Part shown: piece after piece, positions 9,529 through 18,204 of the stretch
Position numbering within the stretch: the stretch's first letter is position 1
How the letters are laid out: every line of letters begins with the position of its first letter
NCBI RefSeq assembly: GCF_014646755.1
Contig: NZ_BMNW01000001.1
Coordinates: forward strand, 1 to 64,000
DNA length: 64,000 nt
From: Pseudomonas asuensis
Lineage (GTDB): Bacteria > Pseudomonadota > Gammaproteobacteria > Pseudomonadales > Pseudomonadaceae
Direction of reading: 5' to 3'
Program-made: the position numbers and the translations under genes
Notes under the pieces: model-generated
The model's database searches: none
The model's input: the letters and a program-made list of their open reading frames with translations, nothing else
What the model was told of the DNA's origin: nothing

Positions 9529-10110
9529 TCATGCTTCTCGCAACAAAGGTTGCAAGGCTTTATCGATGGCTTCCCGCGCACGGAATATGCGCGAGCGTAC
9601 TGTACCTACTGGACACTGCATCACGTTTGCAATGTCCTCATAACTAAGACCTTCAAATTCACGCAAAGTTAGTGCAGTTCGTAAATCTTCTGGTAATTGC
9701 TGAATAGTACGATGAACGGTGCTTTCAATCTCATCCCGAAGCAACGACCTCTCAGGCGACTCGATATCTTTTAGAGCATGATCGCCTTCGTAAAATTCGG
9801 CATCTTCTGCGCTTACATCGCTGTCTGGTGGACGACGACCGCGAGCAACCAAATGATTCTTAGCTGTGTTTATCGCGATACGATACAGCCAGGTATAAAA
9901 CGCACTGTCACCGCGAAAATTTCCTAAAGCGCGATAGGCTTTGATGAAAGCCTCTTGCGCGACGTCCTGCGCTTCCTGGGTGTCGTGCACAAAGCGCACA
10001 ATCAACCCTAAAATCTTGTGCTGGTATTTCAGCACCAGGAGATCAAATGCACGCTTATCGCCTCGCTGTACGCGCTCGACAAGCTGCTGATCCTGTTCCT
10101 GGGTTTGCAT
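9529..10110 (-). CDS. algU: RNA polymerase extracytoplasmic sigma factor AlgU/RpoE
   Basis: ECF sigma factor controlling envelope-stress, osmotic-stress and, in alginate producers, mucoidy genes. 193 residues from the ATG at 10110, which has AAGGAG upstream. Region 2 includes FDLLVLKYQHKILGLIVRFV and FYTWLYRIAINTAKNHL. Region 4 helix-turn-helix is LSYEDIANVMQCPVGTVRSR. The sequence is close to identical to P. aeruginosa AlgU as I remember it. A longer frame to 10314 runs through its own promoter region and is rejected. It is the first gene of the rpoE-mucA-mucB-(mucD) operon and is likely autoregulated. Confidence 0.98.
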   Translation of the reverse strand: MQTQEQDQQLVERVQRGDKRAFDLLVLKYQHKILGLIVRFVHDTQEAQDVAQEAFIKAYRALGNFRGDSAFYTWLYRIAINTAKNHLVARGRRPPDSDVSAEDAEFYEGDHALKDIESPERSLLRDEIESTVHRTIQQLPEDLRTALTLREFEGLSYEDIANVMQCPVGTVRSRIFRAREAIDKALQPLLREA

Positions 10111-10169
10111 GGGAGCTCCTTGTTGATTCCGAAGGAGACCCGCTTCACCCTTCTCATCCTGTTGTTTGG

Positions 10170-10196
10170 ATAGACCAGGGTGCTGCGTAAAAGTTC
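10170..10196 (-). promoter_or_regulatory. Candidate AlgU-dependent promoter of rpoE (proximal)
   Basis: Minus strand GAACTT (10196-10191), 16-base spacer, TCTAT (10174-10170). The known AlgU/RpoE consensus is GAACTT-N16/17-TCTGA, so this is a close match with one or two differences in the -10. The predicted start is about 50 bases upstream of the rpoE ATG. This fits the known positive autoregulation of the operon. Confidence 0.75.
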
Positions 10197-10346
10197 TCCC
10201 CACGGCAGATATCGGGCGAACCTTGTCTTCGATTCGCTGATCGGTAAGCCGGTCTTCCGCCGACACCCGCTGATAACTATTAGCAGTCATTCCACTATTC
10301 ATTCTTTCGGCCACTTTTTACTGTCCGTGTGGAAAATTATCCTCAC

Positions 10347-10374
10347 ATGGACGACTCATGGCCCTATAAAGTTC
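10347..10374 (-). promoter_or_regulatory. Second candidate AlgU-type promoter upstream of rpoE (distal)
   Basis: Minus strand GAACTT (10374-10369), 17-base spacer, TCCAT (10351-10347). The -35 is perfect and the -10 is near the TCCAA variant of AlgU promoters. The rest of the 335-base gap between rpoE and nadB holds no gene. The nadB promoter must lie in its right-hand part, but I see no clear match. Confidence 0.5.
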
Positions 10375-10445
10375 CTTCCTCCATAGAATAGCGTTGCCAT
10401 TACGCGAGTTAATCGTACAGTCAAACCAACAAAAAGAGACAACAC

Positions 10446-12062
10446 ATGGGCCAACACATCAATCATGATGTTTTGATCATTGGCAGCGGAGCGGCTGGCC
10501 TTACGCTGGCACTGACCTTGCCTTCGCATCTTCGAATAGCAGTCCTTAGCAAGGGCGATCTATCTAACGGGTCAACTTACTGGGCGCAAGGGGGCGTAGC
10601 CGCTGTACTGGATGAGGACGATACCGTCGACGCCCATGTTACAGATACCCTGATAGCCGGGGCAGGATTATGCAATGAACAGGCTGTGCGTTTCACGGTA
10701 GAAAGAAGCCGTGAGGCCATGGAATGGCTCATTGACATGGGCGTTCCGTTTACCCGACATGAAGGAGGCGTAGAGAAAAAGTTTCCGCTCCATTTGACTC
10801 GTGAAGGCGGACATAGTCATAGGCGAATCATCCATGCTGCAGATGCAACTGGAGCTGCCATATTCGATACGCTACTGGCTGCTGCCAAACAACGTCCCAA
10901 TATTCATTTGCTTTCGCAACAGGTTGCAGTCGATCTCATTACGGGCCGCAAAATAGGCCTGGAGCCTAACAGCTGTTTAGGCGCTTATGTGCTTGATCGC
11001 AGCACTGGCGAGGTTGATACCCACGGGGCACGCTTCACTGTGCTGGCAACTGGCGGAGCCAGCAAGGTATATCTATACAGCAGCAATCAGGACAGCGCCT
11101 GTGGGGACGGTATCGCCATGGCATGGCGCGCTGGCTGCCGTATTGGCAATATGGAGTTCAACCAATTTCACCCTACCTGCCTTTATCATCCACAAGCACG
11201 TAACTTCCTGATTACGGAAGCCTTGAGAGGTGAAGGAGCACTCCTGAAGTTGCCTAATGGTGAACGATTCATGCCGCGCTTCGATGAGCGAGCCGAGCTG
11301 GCACCACGTGACATTGTGGCTAGAGCTATCGACCATGAGATGAAGCGGCTTGGCATTCCCTATGTTCATCTCGATATCAGTCACAAACCGGTCGACTTCA
11401 TTACTACTCATTTTCCTACCGTACATGAACGATGCCTAAGCTTAGGCCTTGATATCTGCAAGGAGCCTATTCCGGTCGTCCCCGCTGCACACTACACCTG
11501 CGGCGGCGTATGCGTGGATGAAAACGGAAGGACTGATTTACCTGGACTTTATGCTATCGGGGAGACGAGTTTCACTGGGCTCCACGGTGCCAACCGAATG
11601 GCCAGCAATTCGTTGCTTGAATGTTTTGTTTATGCACGGTCAGCTGCCGGACATATTGAGCACCAGCTCTCAAAGACAAAACATCCGCTTCCCCTTCCCG
11701 ACTGGGACGCAAGCCAGGTAACCGACTCGGATGAAGATGTGATCATTACGCACAATTGGGAAGAGTTGCGCCGCTTTATGTGGAACTATGTAGGCATTGT
11801 CCGGACCGACAAGCGACTACAGCGCGCCTATAACCGCATACAGCTTCTGATGAAAGAAATAGATGATTTCTACAGCAATTACAGAGTGAGCCGTGACTTG
11901 ATCGAGCTTAGAAACCTCGCTCAAGTAGCAGAACTGATTGTCCGCTCCGCTATGCAACGCAAGGAGAGCCGAGGCCTGCACTACACACTGGACTACCCCA
12001 GGCTGAGCAATCAAGCGCAGGACACTATTCTGGTGCCGCCCAACGTCGCTGCGCAAATTTGA
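10446..12062 (+). CDS. nadB: L-aspartate oxidase NadB
   Basis: FAD enzyme oxidising L-aspartate to iminoaspartate, the first step of de novo NAD synthesis (NadA acts next). 538 residues. The N-terminal dinucleotide-binding loop is [14 protein letters not shown] (about 9-22), followed by [18 protein letters not shown], the active-site segment [19 protein letters not shown], and the FAD-contacting [20 protein letters not shown] near residue 375. A C-terminal helical domain follows. It is divergent from rpoE. Its last 38 bases overlap the end of the convergent ygfX. Confidence 0.98.
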   Translation: MGQHINHDVLIIGSGAAGLTLALTLPSHLRIAVLSKGDLSNGSTYWAQGGVAAVLDEDDTVDAHVTDTLIAGAGLCNEQAVRFTVERSREAMEWLIDMGVPFTRHEGGVEKKFPLHLTREGGHSHRRIIHAADATGAAIFDTLLAAAKQRPNIHLLSQQVAVDLITGRKIGLEPNSCLGAYVLDRSTGEVDTHGARFTVLATGGASKVYLYSSNQDSACGDGIAMAWRAGCRIGNMEFNQFHPTCLYHPQARNFLITEALRGEGALLKLPNGERFMPRFDERAELAPRDIVARAIDHEMKRLGIPYVHLDISHKPVDFITTHFPTVHERCLSLGLDICKEPIPVVPAAHYTCGGVCVDENGRTDLPGLYAIGETSFTGLHGANRMASNSLLECFVYARSAAGHIEHQLSKTKHPLPLPDWDASQVTDSDEDVIITHNWEELRRFMWNYVGIVRTDKRLQRAYNRIQLLMKEIDDFYSNYRVSRDLIELRNLAQVAELIVRSAMQRKESRGLHYTLDYPRLSNQAQDTILVPPNVAAQI

Positions 12063-12477
12063 GTCTGACACGCAGACGCCGGTGAGCATCTGGCGTCATG
12101 GCGTCTGATGGAATACAGACTGCGTGAGTCCGCCTTCCTTTTATATGTCTGTATCGCAGCACAATAATAAGTGGCAGCGCCACACTGTCTCTGCATAGCT
12201 GAACAGGATGCCACCCTTGCTTTGGAGACCATAACTGCCAACCGGTCTCATCGTGCTTCAGGCGACGCGGCTCATTTGGCTTGCGCAACAATATGGCTCC
12301 TGGAATCACCCAGGCGGCATGGCAGGCACAAATGAGAGCGCCTATGACAGCCAACCATGCCGGGATGCTGGCTAACAGTAGTGAAATCACGGCTAATAAC
12401 AGAGCAGCACAGTAGACACAGAGCAAATGCCGAGAATGCTGCCAGTGACATTCAAAGGGCTCAATCCGGCTGGACAC
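12025..12477 (-). CDS. YgfX-family small inner-membrane protein
   Basis: 150 residues, GTG start. A short N-terminal tail ([15 protein letters not shown]) leads into two adjacent hydrophobic segments at about 19-55 ([19 protein letters not shown] and a second one reaching AAWVIP). A basic soluble domain follows, with [13 protein letters not shown] and a C-terminal [16 protein letters not shown]. This is the YgfX (CptA) pattern always found beside sdhE. In E. coli YgfX/SdhE was reported as a toxin-antitoxin pair affecting FtsZ/MreB, though SdhE's main role is flavinylation. The start overlaps the end of sdhE by 17 bases. The 3' end overlaps nadB antisense by 38 bases. Confidence 0.88.
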   Translation of the reverse strand: MSSRIEPFECHWQHSRHLLCVYCAALLLAVISLLLASIPAWLAVIGALICACHAAWVIPGAILLRKPNEPRRLKHDETGWQLWSPKQGWHPVQLCRDSVALPLIIVLRYRHIKGRRTHAVCIPSDAMTPDAHRRLRVRLKFAQRRWAAPE

Positions 12478-12715
12478 GATCCAGAATCATCCGAACGATA
12501 TATTTTAAGTCGGGATCGTCAGGCTCGCCTCGCTGCATGAACCAGACGAACATATCCTGATCCTCACACTCCAGGAGTTTCTTGAAGCGGTCCTGATCCT
12601 GTGGGTTCAGCGAAGGGTAAACCTCCTGAACGAAGGGTACCAGCAACACGTCCAGCTCAAGCATGCCACGGCGGCTGTGCCAGAAAAGTCGCTTGAGTTC
12701 AGTTTCATCTGTCAT
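12461..12715 (-). CDS. sdhE: FAD assembly factor SdhE
   Basis: Small cytosolic protein needed for covalent FAD attachment to the SdhA and FrdA flavoprotein subunits. 84 residues, usual length. The key motif [13 protein letters not shown] (R-G-x-x-E) is at about 13-25. The C-terminal half contains [21 protein letters not shown] good promoter lies just upstream. It is followed by ygfX with a 17-base overlap, so the two are coupled. NadB, encoded next door, is itself an FAD enzyme. Confidence 0.96.
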   Translation of the reverse strand: MTDETELKRLFWHSRRGMLELDVLLVPFVQEVYPSLNPQDQDRFKKLLECEDQDMFVWFMQRGEPDDPDLKYIVRMILDRVQPD

Positions 12716-12738
12716 GGTGGCTCCTTAAAGTTGGCCGC

Positions 12739-12767
12739 ATTATAGGCGAGTTCATCAAATTGCTCAG
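12739..12767 (-). promoter_or_regulatory. Probable sigma70 promoter for sdhE-ygfX
   Basis: Minus strand perfect TATAAT (12744-12739) followed by GCGGCC, with a weak -35 (CTGAGC) 17 bases upstream. It lies 24 bases from the sdhE ATG. Confidence 0.55.
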
Positions 12768-12863
12768 CTCTACCCTGCAGGAAAGCATCTTGTTGTTATG
12801 GCAACTGACAAGAGCACGCCTGCGTTCTATGATGAGCGTTCATTCTCTTGCCTATGATGCTCT

Positions 12864-13802
12864 ATGGCTGACTCCTTATTTTTTTGCTCACTGACTCATG
12901 AAGGCGTTCTGGCGATTCGCGGAGCCGACGCCGGAAAATTTTTGCAAGGACAAGTGACTTGCAATATCAATTACCTCAACACAGAAGCATCTAGCCTGGG
13001 CGCACGCTGTACGCCTAAAGGAAGAATGGTTTCGAGCTTTCGCATCGTGCAGATTCAGGAAGGTTACCTGCTGGCGATGGCGAAGGAGCTGGTGGAGCCA
13101 CAGCTAACGGATCTGAAGAAATACGCGGTATTTTCCAAGTCGACCCTGGCAGACGAAAGTACTGAGTGGATGCGATTCGGCACGAGTATGGAGACGGTGC
13201 AGAAAGCATTCCCGTCGCTAACGCCTCCTGAACAAACCAATGGGGTGGTTCATTTTGATGGCATGCTAGCGATACGGCTGCCCGGACAGCATGTTGAAAT
13301 CTGGGCTCCTCACGCCCTCGCCGAGCAGGTACAACAGCAACTAGGCAATGTAGCCCCCGAAGTTACACTGGAGCATTGGCTACTTGGGCAGGTGCGCAAC
13401 GGCATCGGCCAGGTATTCGGGCCTACACAGGAGCTGTTTATTCCTCAAATGATCAATCTTCAAGCAGTGGATGGCGTCAGCTTTAAAAAAGGCTGCTATA
13501 CCGGCCAGGAAATTGTGGCGCGTATGCAGTACCTTGGGCGACTGAAACGCCGGTTATATCGACTCACTGTAGATGCCGAGGCGCCAGCGCCTGGTACGGA
13601 GCTGTTCTCTCCTGTGCATAACAGCAGCGTGGGAGAAGTGGTATTGGCTGCGCAAGCCGATGGTAAAACAGAGCTTTTAGCAGTTTTACAAATCGATGCG
13701 AAAGAAGACGGTCGCATTCATCTCGCATCCAACGAGGGCCCGTTGTGCGAGCTCTTGGATCTGCCTTATGTAATCGATACGGATCGTGAAATACAACGCT
13801 GA
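12864..13802 (+). CDS. ygfZ: Folate-binding protein YgfZ
   Basis: Tetrahydrofolate-binding protein of the aminomethyltransferase fold that supports maturation or repair of certain Fe-S enzymes such as MiaB. 312 residues. The conserved motif KGCYTGQEIVARMQY, with the functional Cys, is near residues 210-224. The N-terminal part has LAIRGADAGKFLQGQVTCNI. Divergent from sdhE-ygfX and 33 bases ahead of the HDOD gene, which it probably shares a transcript with. Confidence 0.95.
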   Translation: MADSLFFCSLTHEGVLAIRGADAGKFLQGQVTCNINYLNTEASSLGARCTPKGRMVSSFRIVQIQEGYLLAMAKELVEPQLTDLKKYAVFSKSTLADESTEWMRFGTSMETVQKAFPSLTPPEQTNGVVHFDGMLAIRLPGQHVEIWAPHALAEQVQQQLGNVAPEVTLEHWLLGQVRNGIGQVFGPTQELFIPQMINLQAVDGVSFKKGCYTGQEIVARMQYLGRLKRRLYRLTVDAEAPAPGTELFSPVHNSSVGEVVLAAQADGKTELLAVLQIDAKEDGRIHLASNEGPLCELLDLPYVIDTDREIQR

Positions 13803-13835
13803 CGTATCAGACGAATGCTTTTCGAGGGACAAATA

Positions 13836-14672
13836 ATGATCATGCTTGCCGAACAGGTAGCTCAAGAGCTCAATGAGGCCATTGAAAACGATCAGCTGGT
13901 TTTGCCAACGCTGCCTGAAGTGGCCTTGCGTGTTCGTGAGGCAGCTGAAGACCCGGATGTTACAAGCGCAGACATGGGCAGGCTTATCGGTAACGATACT
14001 GCATTGACGGCGCGGATTATCAAAGTAGTAAACAGTCCGCTATTAAGGATCAGTACTGAAATTACGGATCTTCATACTGCCATCAATCGACTGGGCATCA
14101 ATTACACCTGCAATCTTGCCATCGGACTTGCGATGGAGCAGATGTTCCAGGCTACTACTGACGCGGTTGATCGCAAGATGCGTGAGGTATGGGCCAAAAG
14201 TACGGAGATTGCAGGGATCAGTTATGTCCTGTGTAAGCACTTTACTCGACTCTCTCCTGACCAAGCCACGCTGGCGGGTCTGGTACATCAGATTGGTGTG
14301 CTTCCCATCCTGACCTATGCCGAAGAACACAGTGCTCTCTTGGCCAACTCGCTTACACTGGATCGTGTAATCGAAGAGATCCATCCCAAGATTGGAAAAC
14401 GCATTCTGCAAGCTTGGGATTTTCAGGAATCCATTGCCAATGTACCCGAGGATTATCTGAACTTTGAGCGCAACTTACCCAAGGTGGATTACGCCGACAT
14501 TGTTCAGGTTGCTTACCTGCAAAGCCTTAACGGCACAGAGCACCCGTTAACCAAGCTGGACTGGACACACATTGATTCTTTCAAGAAGTTAGGCCTGGAC
14601 CCTTCCGTGGACATTAAGGCGGATAAGGATTTAGGGGAAGCCCTGGAGCAGTCAAAGCACTTCCTTCAATAA
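13836..14672 (+). CDS. HDOD-domain regulatory protein
   Basis: 278 residues from the ATG at 13836, which has GAGGG seven bases upstream; an ATG at 13815 has no such site. The HDOD domain covers about 15-215, with LPTLPEVALRVREAAEDPDV, LIGNDTALTARIIKVVNSP and a degenerate HD-like LAGLVHQIGVLPIL. HDOD proteins are non-catalytic relatives of HD phosphohydrolases and act in signalling networks. No second effector domain is present. The gene converges with the sensor kinase and overlaps it by 7 bases. Specific role unknown. Confidence 0.9.
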   Translation: MIMLAEQVAQELNEAIENDQLVLPTLPEVALRVREAAEDPDVTSADMGRLIGNDTALTARIIKVVNSPLLRISTEITDLHTAINRLGINYTCNLAIGLAMEQMFQATTDAVDRKMREVWAKSTEIAGISYVLCKHFTRLSPDQATLAGLVHQIGVLPILTYAEEHSALLANSLTLDRVIEEIHPKIGKRILQAWDFQESIANVPEDYLNFERNLPKVDYADIVQVAYLQSLNGTEHPLTKLDWTHIDSFKKLGLDPSVDIKADKDLGEALEQSKHFLQ

Positions 14673-16144
14673 GCTGTCCAATCGATGTTGGGGATCACAC
14701 GCTCGTCGGGGAACGTAACCCTTACACGCAGCCCCCCTGCCGCGCCGTCATGTAAAGCGATACTCGCCTGATGAGCGCGGCAGATCTCTCCCACGATAGC
14801 CAATCCCAACCCTGCACCGCCTCGCTGAGGATCTAGCCGATGAAAGCGTTCGAATACATGGGCCCGAGCATCAGCAGGAATACCGGGACCGTCGTCTTCA
14901 ACCTCAAGGATACAGGGCGTCAGCACCCGGATAATGACCGTACCGTTCTCAGACGTATGGACCAGTGCATTATCGATGAGATTCGATAACAGCTCATTAA
15001 GCAGAGTTGGCTCTCCTTTTACCCACACTTCAGTTTCCGCCTCTAACTCCAGCGAAACACCTCGTTTATAGGCCAGCGGAGCAAGCGCAAGCCCAAGATC
15101 TCTGGCCAATGCGCCTAACTCGATACGCTCTGCTCCGCCTTCAGCAATTGCTTGCGCCCCGCTTTCAATCCTGGCCAAGGACAAAAGCTGGTTAGCAAGG
15201 TGGGCCAAACGGTCCGTATTGCGCTGAGCATCCAGGAGTGTCGCACGCCACTGTTGCGGGTCCTGTTCCCGTACGCCTAATTCCAGGCGGGCTTTCAGAG
15301 CGGCCAGCGGGGTACGTAATTCGTGCGCAGCGTCAGCAATGAATTGAGCCTGTCGCTCAAAAAGCGCTCGTAGCCTGACGGTAAATTGATTTAACGCACC
15401 TACCAGAGGAAATAACTCACGCTGAATTACAACTTTGGGTAACGGTCGCAGATCATCCGCCTGACGCTCTTCCACCGCAGCCCTTAACCGCTCAAGTGGT
15501 TGAAGCGCTACGCTCACAACCCACCAGACCAATAGCAAGGCACCGATGGAAAGAAGGCAGAGCCGCAATAAGGTATCGATCAGTAGGCTACGTGCCATGT
15601 TTTCACGGGCTTGCTCTGTCTCCGCAACCCGTATCTCAGCCATACCATTCATATTGGTCTCGCTGACAGGCTGCATCAGGCTTACAACCCTTACCCCTTG
15701 ACCTCGGTAATGGCTGTCATAAAAACGCGCCAAGGCAGGATAATCCTGAGTTAGTGGCGCATCAGGTGGCGGCGCCGGAAGATTTTCGTAACCGGACGTC
15801 AGACGTCCCTCGATGTCAAGCACCTGATAATAAATTCGGCCTGCACTGTCATAAGCAAAGGTATCCAGCGCAACGTAAGGGATATCAGCCCTCAAGGTAC
15901 CATCAGCGGCGGACAACCCGGCTGCAATGGTTCTCGCTGACGCCAAGAGGGTTCGATCATAGGCTGTGTCGGCTACCTGCCGGCCATTGATGTAGGCACT
16001 AAGACTACTAACGATTAACAGCAGGGCAAGCAGAGCAGCCAGGCGTCCCAACAGCCGTCCCCGAAGGCTTCCATCAATGACGATACTGCTGTTGGCCTCA
16101 GAACTGTCTTGTCTTGCCGATAGGGTTTCTTCCCGCTCAAGCAC
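14666..16144 (-). CDS. tctE: Sensor histidine kinase, TctE type
   Basis: 492-residue inner-membrane kinase, GTG start overlapping the response regulator by 8 bases. Membrane segments lie at about 34-51 and 190-211 and flank a periplasmic sensor domain of about 140 residues. A HAMP linker follows, then HisKA with His274 (FIADAAHELRTPL). The ATPase domain has the N box ELLSNLIDNALVH, G1 EVEDDGPGIP, and G2 GAGLGLAIVGEI near residue 450. The adjacent tctCBA operon makes tricarboxylates such as citrate the likely signal. The substrate is inferred from context. Confidence 0.9.
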   Translation of the reverse strand: MLEREETLSARQDSSEANSSIVIDGSLRGRLLGRLAALLALLLIVSSLSAYINGRQVADTAYDRTLLASARTIAAGLSAADGTLRADIPYVALDTFAYDSAGRIYYQVLDIEGRLTSGYENLPAPPPDAPLTQDYPALARFYDSHYRGQGVRVVSLMQPVSETNMNGMAEIRVAETEQARENMARSLLIDTLLRLCLLSIGALLLVWWVVSVALQPLERLRAAVEERQADDLRPLPKVVIQRELFPLVGALNQFTVRLRALFERQAQFIADAAHELRTPLAALKARLELGVREQDPQQWRATLLDAQRNTDRLAHLANQLLSLARIESGAQAIAEGGAERIELGALARDLGLALAPLAYKRGVSLELEAETEVWVKGEPTLLNELLSNLIDNALVHTSENGTVIIRVLTPCILEVEDDGPGIPADARAHVFERFHRLDPQRGGAGLGLAIVGEICRAHQASIALHDGAAGGLRVRVTFPDERVIPNIDWTAY

Positions 16145-16808
16145 CTGAAAACTCCAGTAAGTAGCCCAGGCCCCTGAAGGTTATAATGCGAACAGCGCTG
16201 GTCTCGAGCTTCTTGCGCAGTCGGTGTATATAGATTTCGATCGCCTCGGGGCTGGCCTCCTCATCCAGGCCAAAAACCTGAGAAGCCAATTGCTCCTTGC
16301 TCATGACACGCCCCGGCCGGGCAATCAGGATGCCGAGTACCGCTTGCTCGCGAGAGGTCAGGGTTAGCGGTTCATTATCAAGTGTAAAGCGTCGAGTATT
16401 AAGATCATAAACCAGAGGGCCACAACGTTGCTGACGCTCGCCTCCCAGTACGCTACGCCGAAGCAGCGCCTTGACTCGGGCTTCAAGCTCAGTAAGTTCA
16501 AATGGTTTGGCGAGGTAATCATCAGCCCCCAAGTTAAGCCCCTGAACCCGATCCTTTACTTCTCCACGTGCCGTCAGCATTAATACTGGCAAGCGATTAC
16601 CGCGCTCTCGAAGACGGGCCAGAATTTCGAATCCATCCATTCGTGGCAATCCAACATCCAGAATGGCCAATGCGTATTCCTCACTGGCCAGCGCCAGATC
16701 AGCCGCAATTCCGTCATTAATGACGTCAACGGTCCAGCCTTCCCCTTTCAGCGCTTGTGCCACGCTTTCAGCCAGCGACAAATGATCTTCGACGAGCAAG
16801 ATACGCAC
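16137..16808 (-). CDS. tctD: Response regulator, OmpR/PhoB class, TctD type
   Basis: 223 residues with a receiver domain (acidic pocket LLVEDH at 4-9, phosphoacceptor Asp51 in LAILDVGLPRMDGF, Thr in LMLTARGE, Lys in DYLAKPF). A winged-helix domain from about 125 contains LTSREQAVLGILIARPGRVMS and EIYIHRLRKKLE. The GTG start is preceded by GGAG at seven bases. It heads the tctD-tctE operon and is divergent from tctC. It should control the 373-base gap, which carries an inverted repeat suited to such a regulator. Confidence 0.92.
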   Translation of the reverse strand: MRILLVEDHLSLAESVAQALKGEGWTVDVINDGIAADLALASEEYALAILDVGLPRMDGFEILARLRERGNRLPVLMLTARGEVKDRVQGLNLGADDYLAKPFELTELEARVKALLRRSVLGGERQQRCGPLVYDLNTRRFTLDNEPLTLTSREQAVLGILIARPGRVMSKEQLASQVFGLDEEASPEAIEIYIHRLRKKLETSAVRIITFRGLGYLLEFSGA

Positions 16809-16870
16809 TCGATTCTCCAGATTCTTGTTAGATCGTCTCAGTGTACCCAGAGCAACAGATAAATGGTCTA

Positions 16871-16904
16871 GAAGCTTTCAGATTGAAAGCTTCGTGAAAG
16901 CTTG
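16871..16904. promoter_or_regulatory. Inverted and direct repeats, candidate TctD operator
   Basis: A perfect inverted repeat GAAGCTTTCA-GAT-TGAAAGCTTC (16871-16893) is followed by a further copy TGAAAGCTTG (16895-16904), so the right half-site recurs with an 11-base period, one helical turn. OmpR-class regulators typically bind such repeats. It lies 63 bases upstream of tctD and about 280 upstream of tctC. The binding protein is inferred from position only. Confidence 0.6.
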
Positions 16905-16997
16905 TACCACTACGATCAATCTAATAAGGCCTTCTACCTGTGAAAGGCCGCTACAAAAACAACAAAACGGACTTAGATCATGCAGACCAGTCGGCGT

Positions 16998-17034
16998 CCT
17001 TGCCCTGCCTTGCCCTGCCTTGCCCTGCCTTGCC
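16998..17034. repeat. 10-bp tandem repeat, 3.7 copies
   Basis: CCTTGCCCTG is repeated perfectly three full times plus seven bases in the tctD/tctC gap, 148 bases ahead of tctC. Period 10 is not a multiple of 3, and the repeat lies outside any supported gene, so it is a spacing or slippage element rather than protein repeats. No other tandem repeat of this kind was noticed in the window. Confidence 0.9.
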
Positions 17035-17181
17035 AGAAACTTCCCTACCTGCGCATTTACATCAACGTTCAAGCGCTCTTTCTATTTACGTATCCGCTTT
17101 TAACTGAAGCAACTCTGTTTCAGGAACGGCATCAGTTCGTCCTGCTGTAGTTCTGCACTATAAAAACAAAAGGAGATAATC

Positions 17182-18159
17182 ATGGCTTTATCCTTACGTC
17201 CCCTAGCAGTTACTGCTGTATGCGCCCTGCTCTCTACTCAACTGATGGCAGAGCCAAAACGTCCCGAATGTATTGCGCCGGCCTCGCCTGGTGGCGGCTT
17301 CGACCTGACATGCAAACTTGCTCAGAGCGCCCTGGTAAATGCCAAGCTGCTAGAGAAGCCCATGCGTGTGACCTACATGCCTGGCGGCGTAGGCGCGGTG
17401 GCTTACAACACAGTCGTCGCGCAACGACCAAAGGACGGAGGAACAATCGTTGCCTTCTCAAGCGGCTCCTTGCTCAATCTGGCGCAAGGCAAGTTTGGTC
17501 GCTTCGATGAAAAAGCAGTCAGATGGCTGGCAGCAGTAGGAACAAGTTACGGCGCCATCGCAGTGAAGAGCGACTCCCCTTACAAAACTCTTGGTGATCT
17601 GGTCGAAGCCCTGAAAAAGGATCCGAGCAAAGTTGTCATTGGTTCGGGCGGAACCGTTGGTAGTCAGGATTGGATGCAGACAGCCCTTGTTGCCAAAGCA
17701 GCTGGCATCAATCCACGCGACCTGCGTTACGTCTCATTAGAAGGGGGCGGTGAAATCGCAACGGCCTTGTTGGGTGGCCACATTCAGGTGGGCAGTACGG
17801 ATATTTCCGACTCCATGCCGCACATTGAAAGCGGTGACATGAGAATCCTTGCGGTATTTTCCGAAAACCGCCTGAATGAGTCTGCCATGGCTGATATCCC
17901 TACAGCTCGCGAACAAGGGTATGACATCGTATGGCCGGTAGTTCGCGGTTACTACCTTGGCCCAAAAGTCAGTGATGAAGACTACAACTGGTGGAAGGCC
18001 TCCTTCGACAAGCTGCTGGCCTCTGATGACTTCGCCAAGTTACGCGATCAGCGCGAGCTTTTCCCTTTCGCCATGACTGGCAGCGAACTGGATGCCTACG
18101 TACAAAAAGAAGTCGCCAAGTACCGTGGCATGGCCAAAGAGTTTGGCCTGATCCAATAA
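17182..18159 (+). CDS. tctC: Tricarboxylate-binding periplasmic protein TctC
   Basis: Periplasmic solute-binding subunit of the tripartite tricarboxylate transporter. 325 residues with a signal peptide (about 1-23, ending LMA), then PKRPECIAPASPGGGFDLTC, the ligand-binding P-G-G-G segment of the Bug/TctC family. Later motifs include TYMPGGVGAVAYN and the conserved VIGSGGTVGSQDW. A strong AAAGGAG precedes the ATG. It is first in tctC-tctB-tctA-abrB. A 45-base gap with a stable hairpin separates it from tctB, consistent with the binding protein being made in excess. Substrate (citrate-like) is inferred. Confidence 0.94.
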   Translation: MALSLRPLAVTAVCALLSTQLMAEPKRPECIAPASPGGGFDLTCKLAQSALVNAKLLEKPMRVTYMPGGVGAVAYNTVVAQRPKDGGTIVAFSSGSLLNLAQGKFGRFDEKAVRWLAAVGTSYGAIAVKSDSPYKTLGDLVEALKKDPSKVVIGSGGTVGSQDWMQTALVAKAAGINPRDLRYVSLEGGGEIATALLGGHIQVGSTDISDSMPHIESGDMRILAVFSENRLNESAMADIPTAREQGYDIVWPVVRGYYLGPKVSDEDYNWWKASFDKLLASDDFAKLRDQRELFPFAMTGSELDAYVQKEVAKYRGMAKEFGLIQ

Positions 18160-18167
18160 CGCTACCT

Positions 18168-18191
18168 GACGCTCCGCCTGAGCGGAGCGTC
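18168..18191 (+). terminator. Intercistronic hairpin between tctC and tctB
   Basis: A perfect 10-base stem GACGCTCCGC/GCGGAGCGTC with loop CTGA, 8 bases after the tctC stop and ending 14 bases before tctB. No T-run follows, so it is more likely a 3'-protecting or partially terminating stem that raises tctC mRNA over tctBA. Confidence 0.7.
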
Positions 18192-18204
18192 CGAGGGAAA
18201 TGCC

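Noticed and set aside
10111-10314. 68-residue N-terminal extension of AlgU
   Set aside because: It overlaps the AlgU-type promoters, and the ATG at 10110 has a strong ribosome site and gives the normal 193 residues.
12025-12715. YgfX/SdhE as a new toxin-antitoxin system
   Set aside because: The pair is widespread and conserved in gammaproteobacteria, and the SdhE role in flavinylation is well supported. Nothing here differs from the usual form.
16998-17034. Short repeats that could be a CRISPR array
   Set aside because: The units are 10 bases with no spacers, and no cas gene is in the window.
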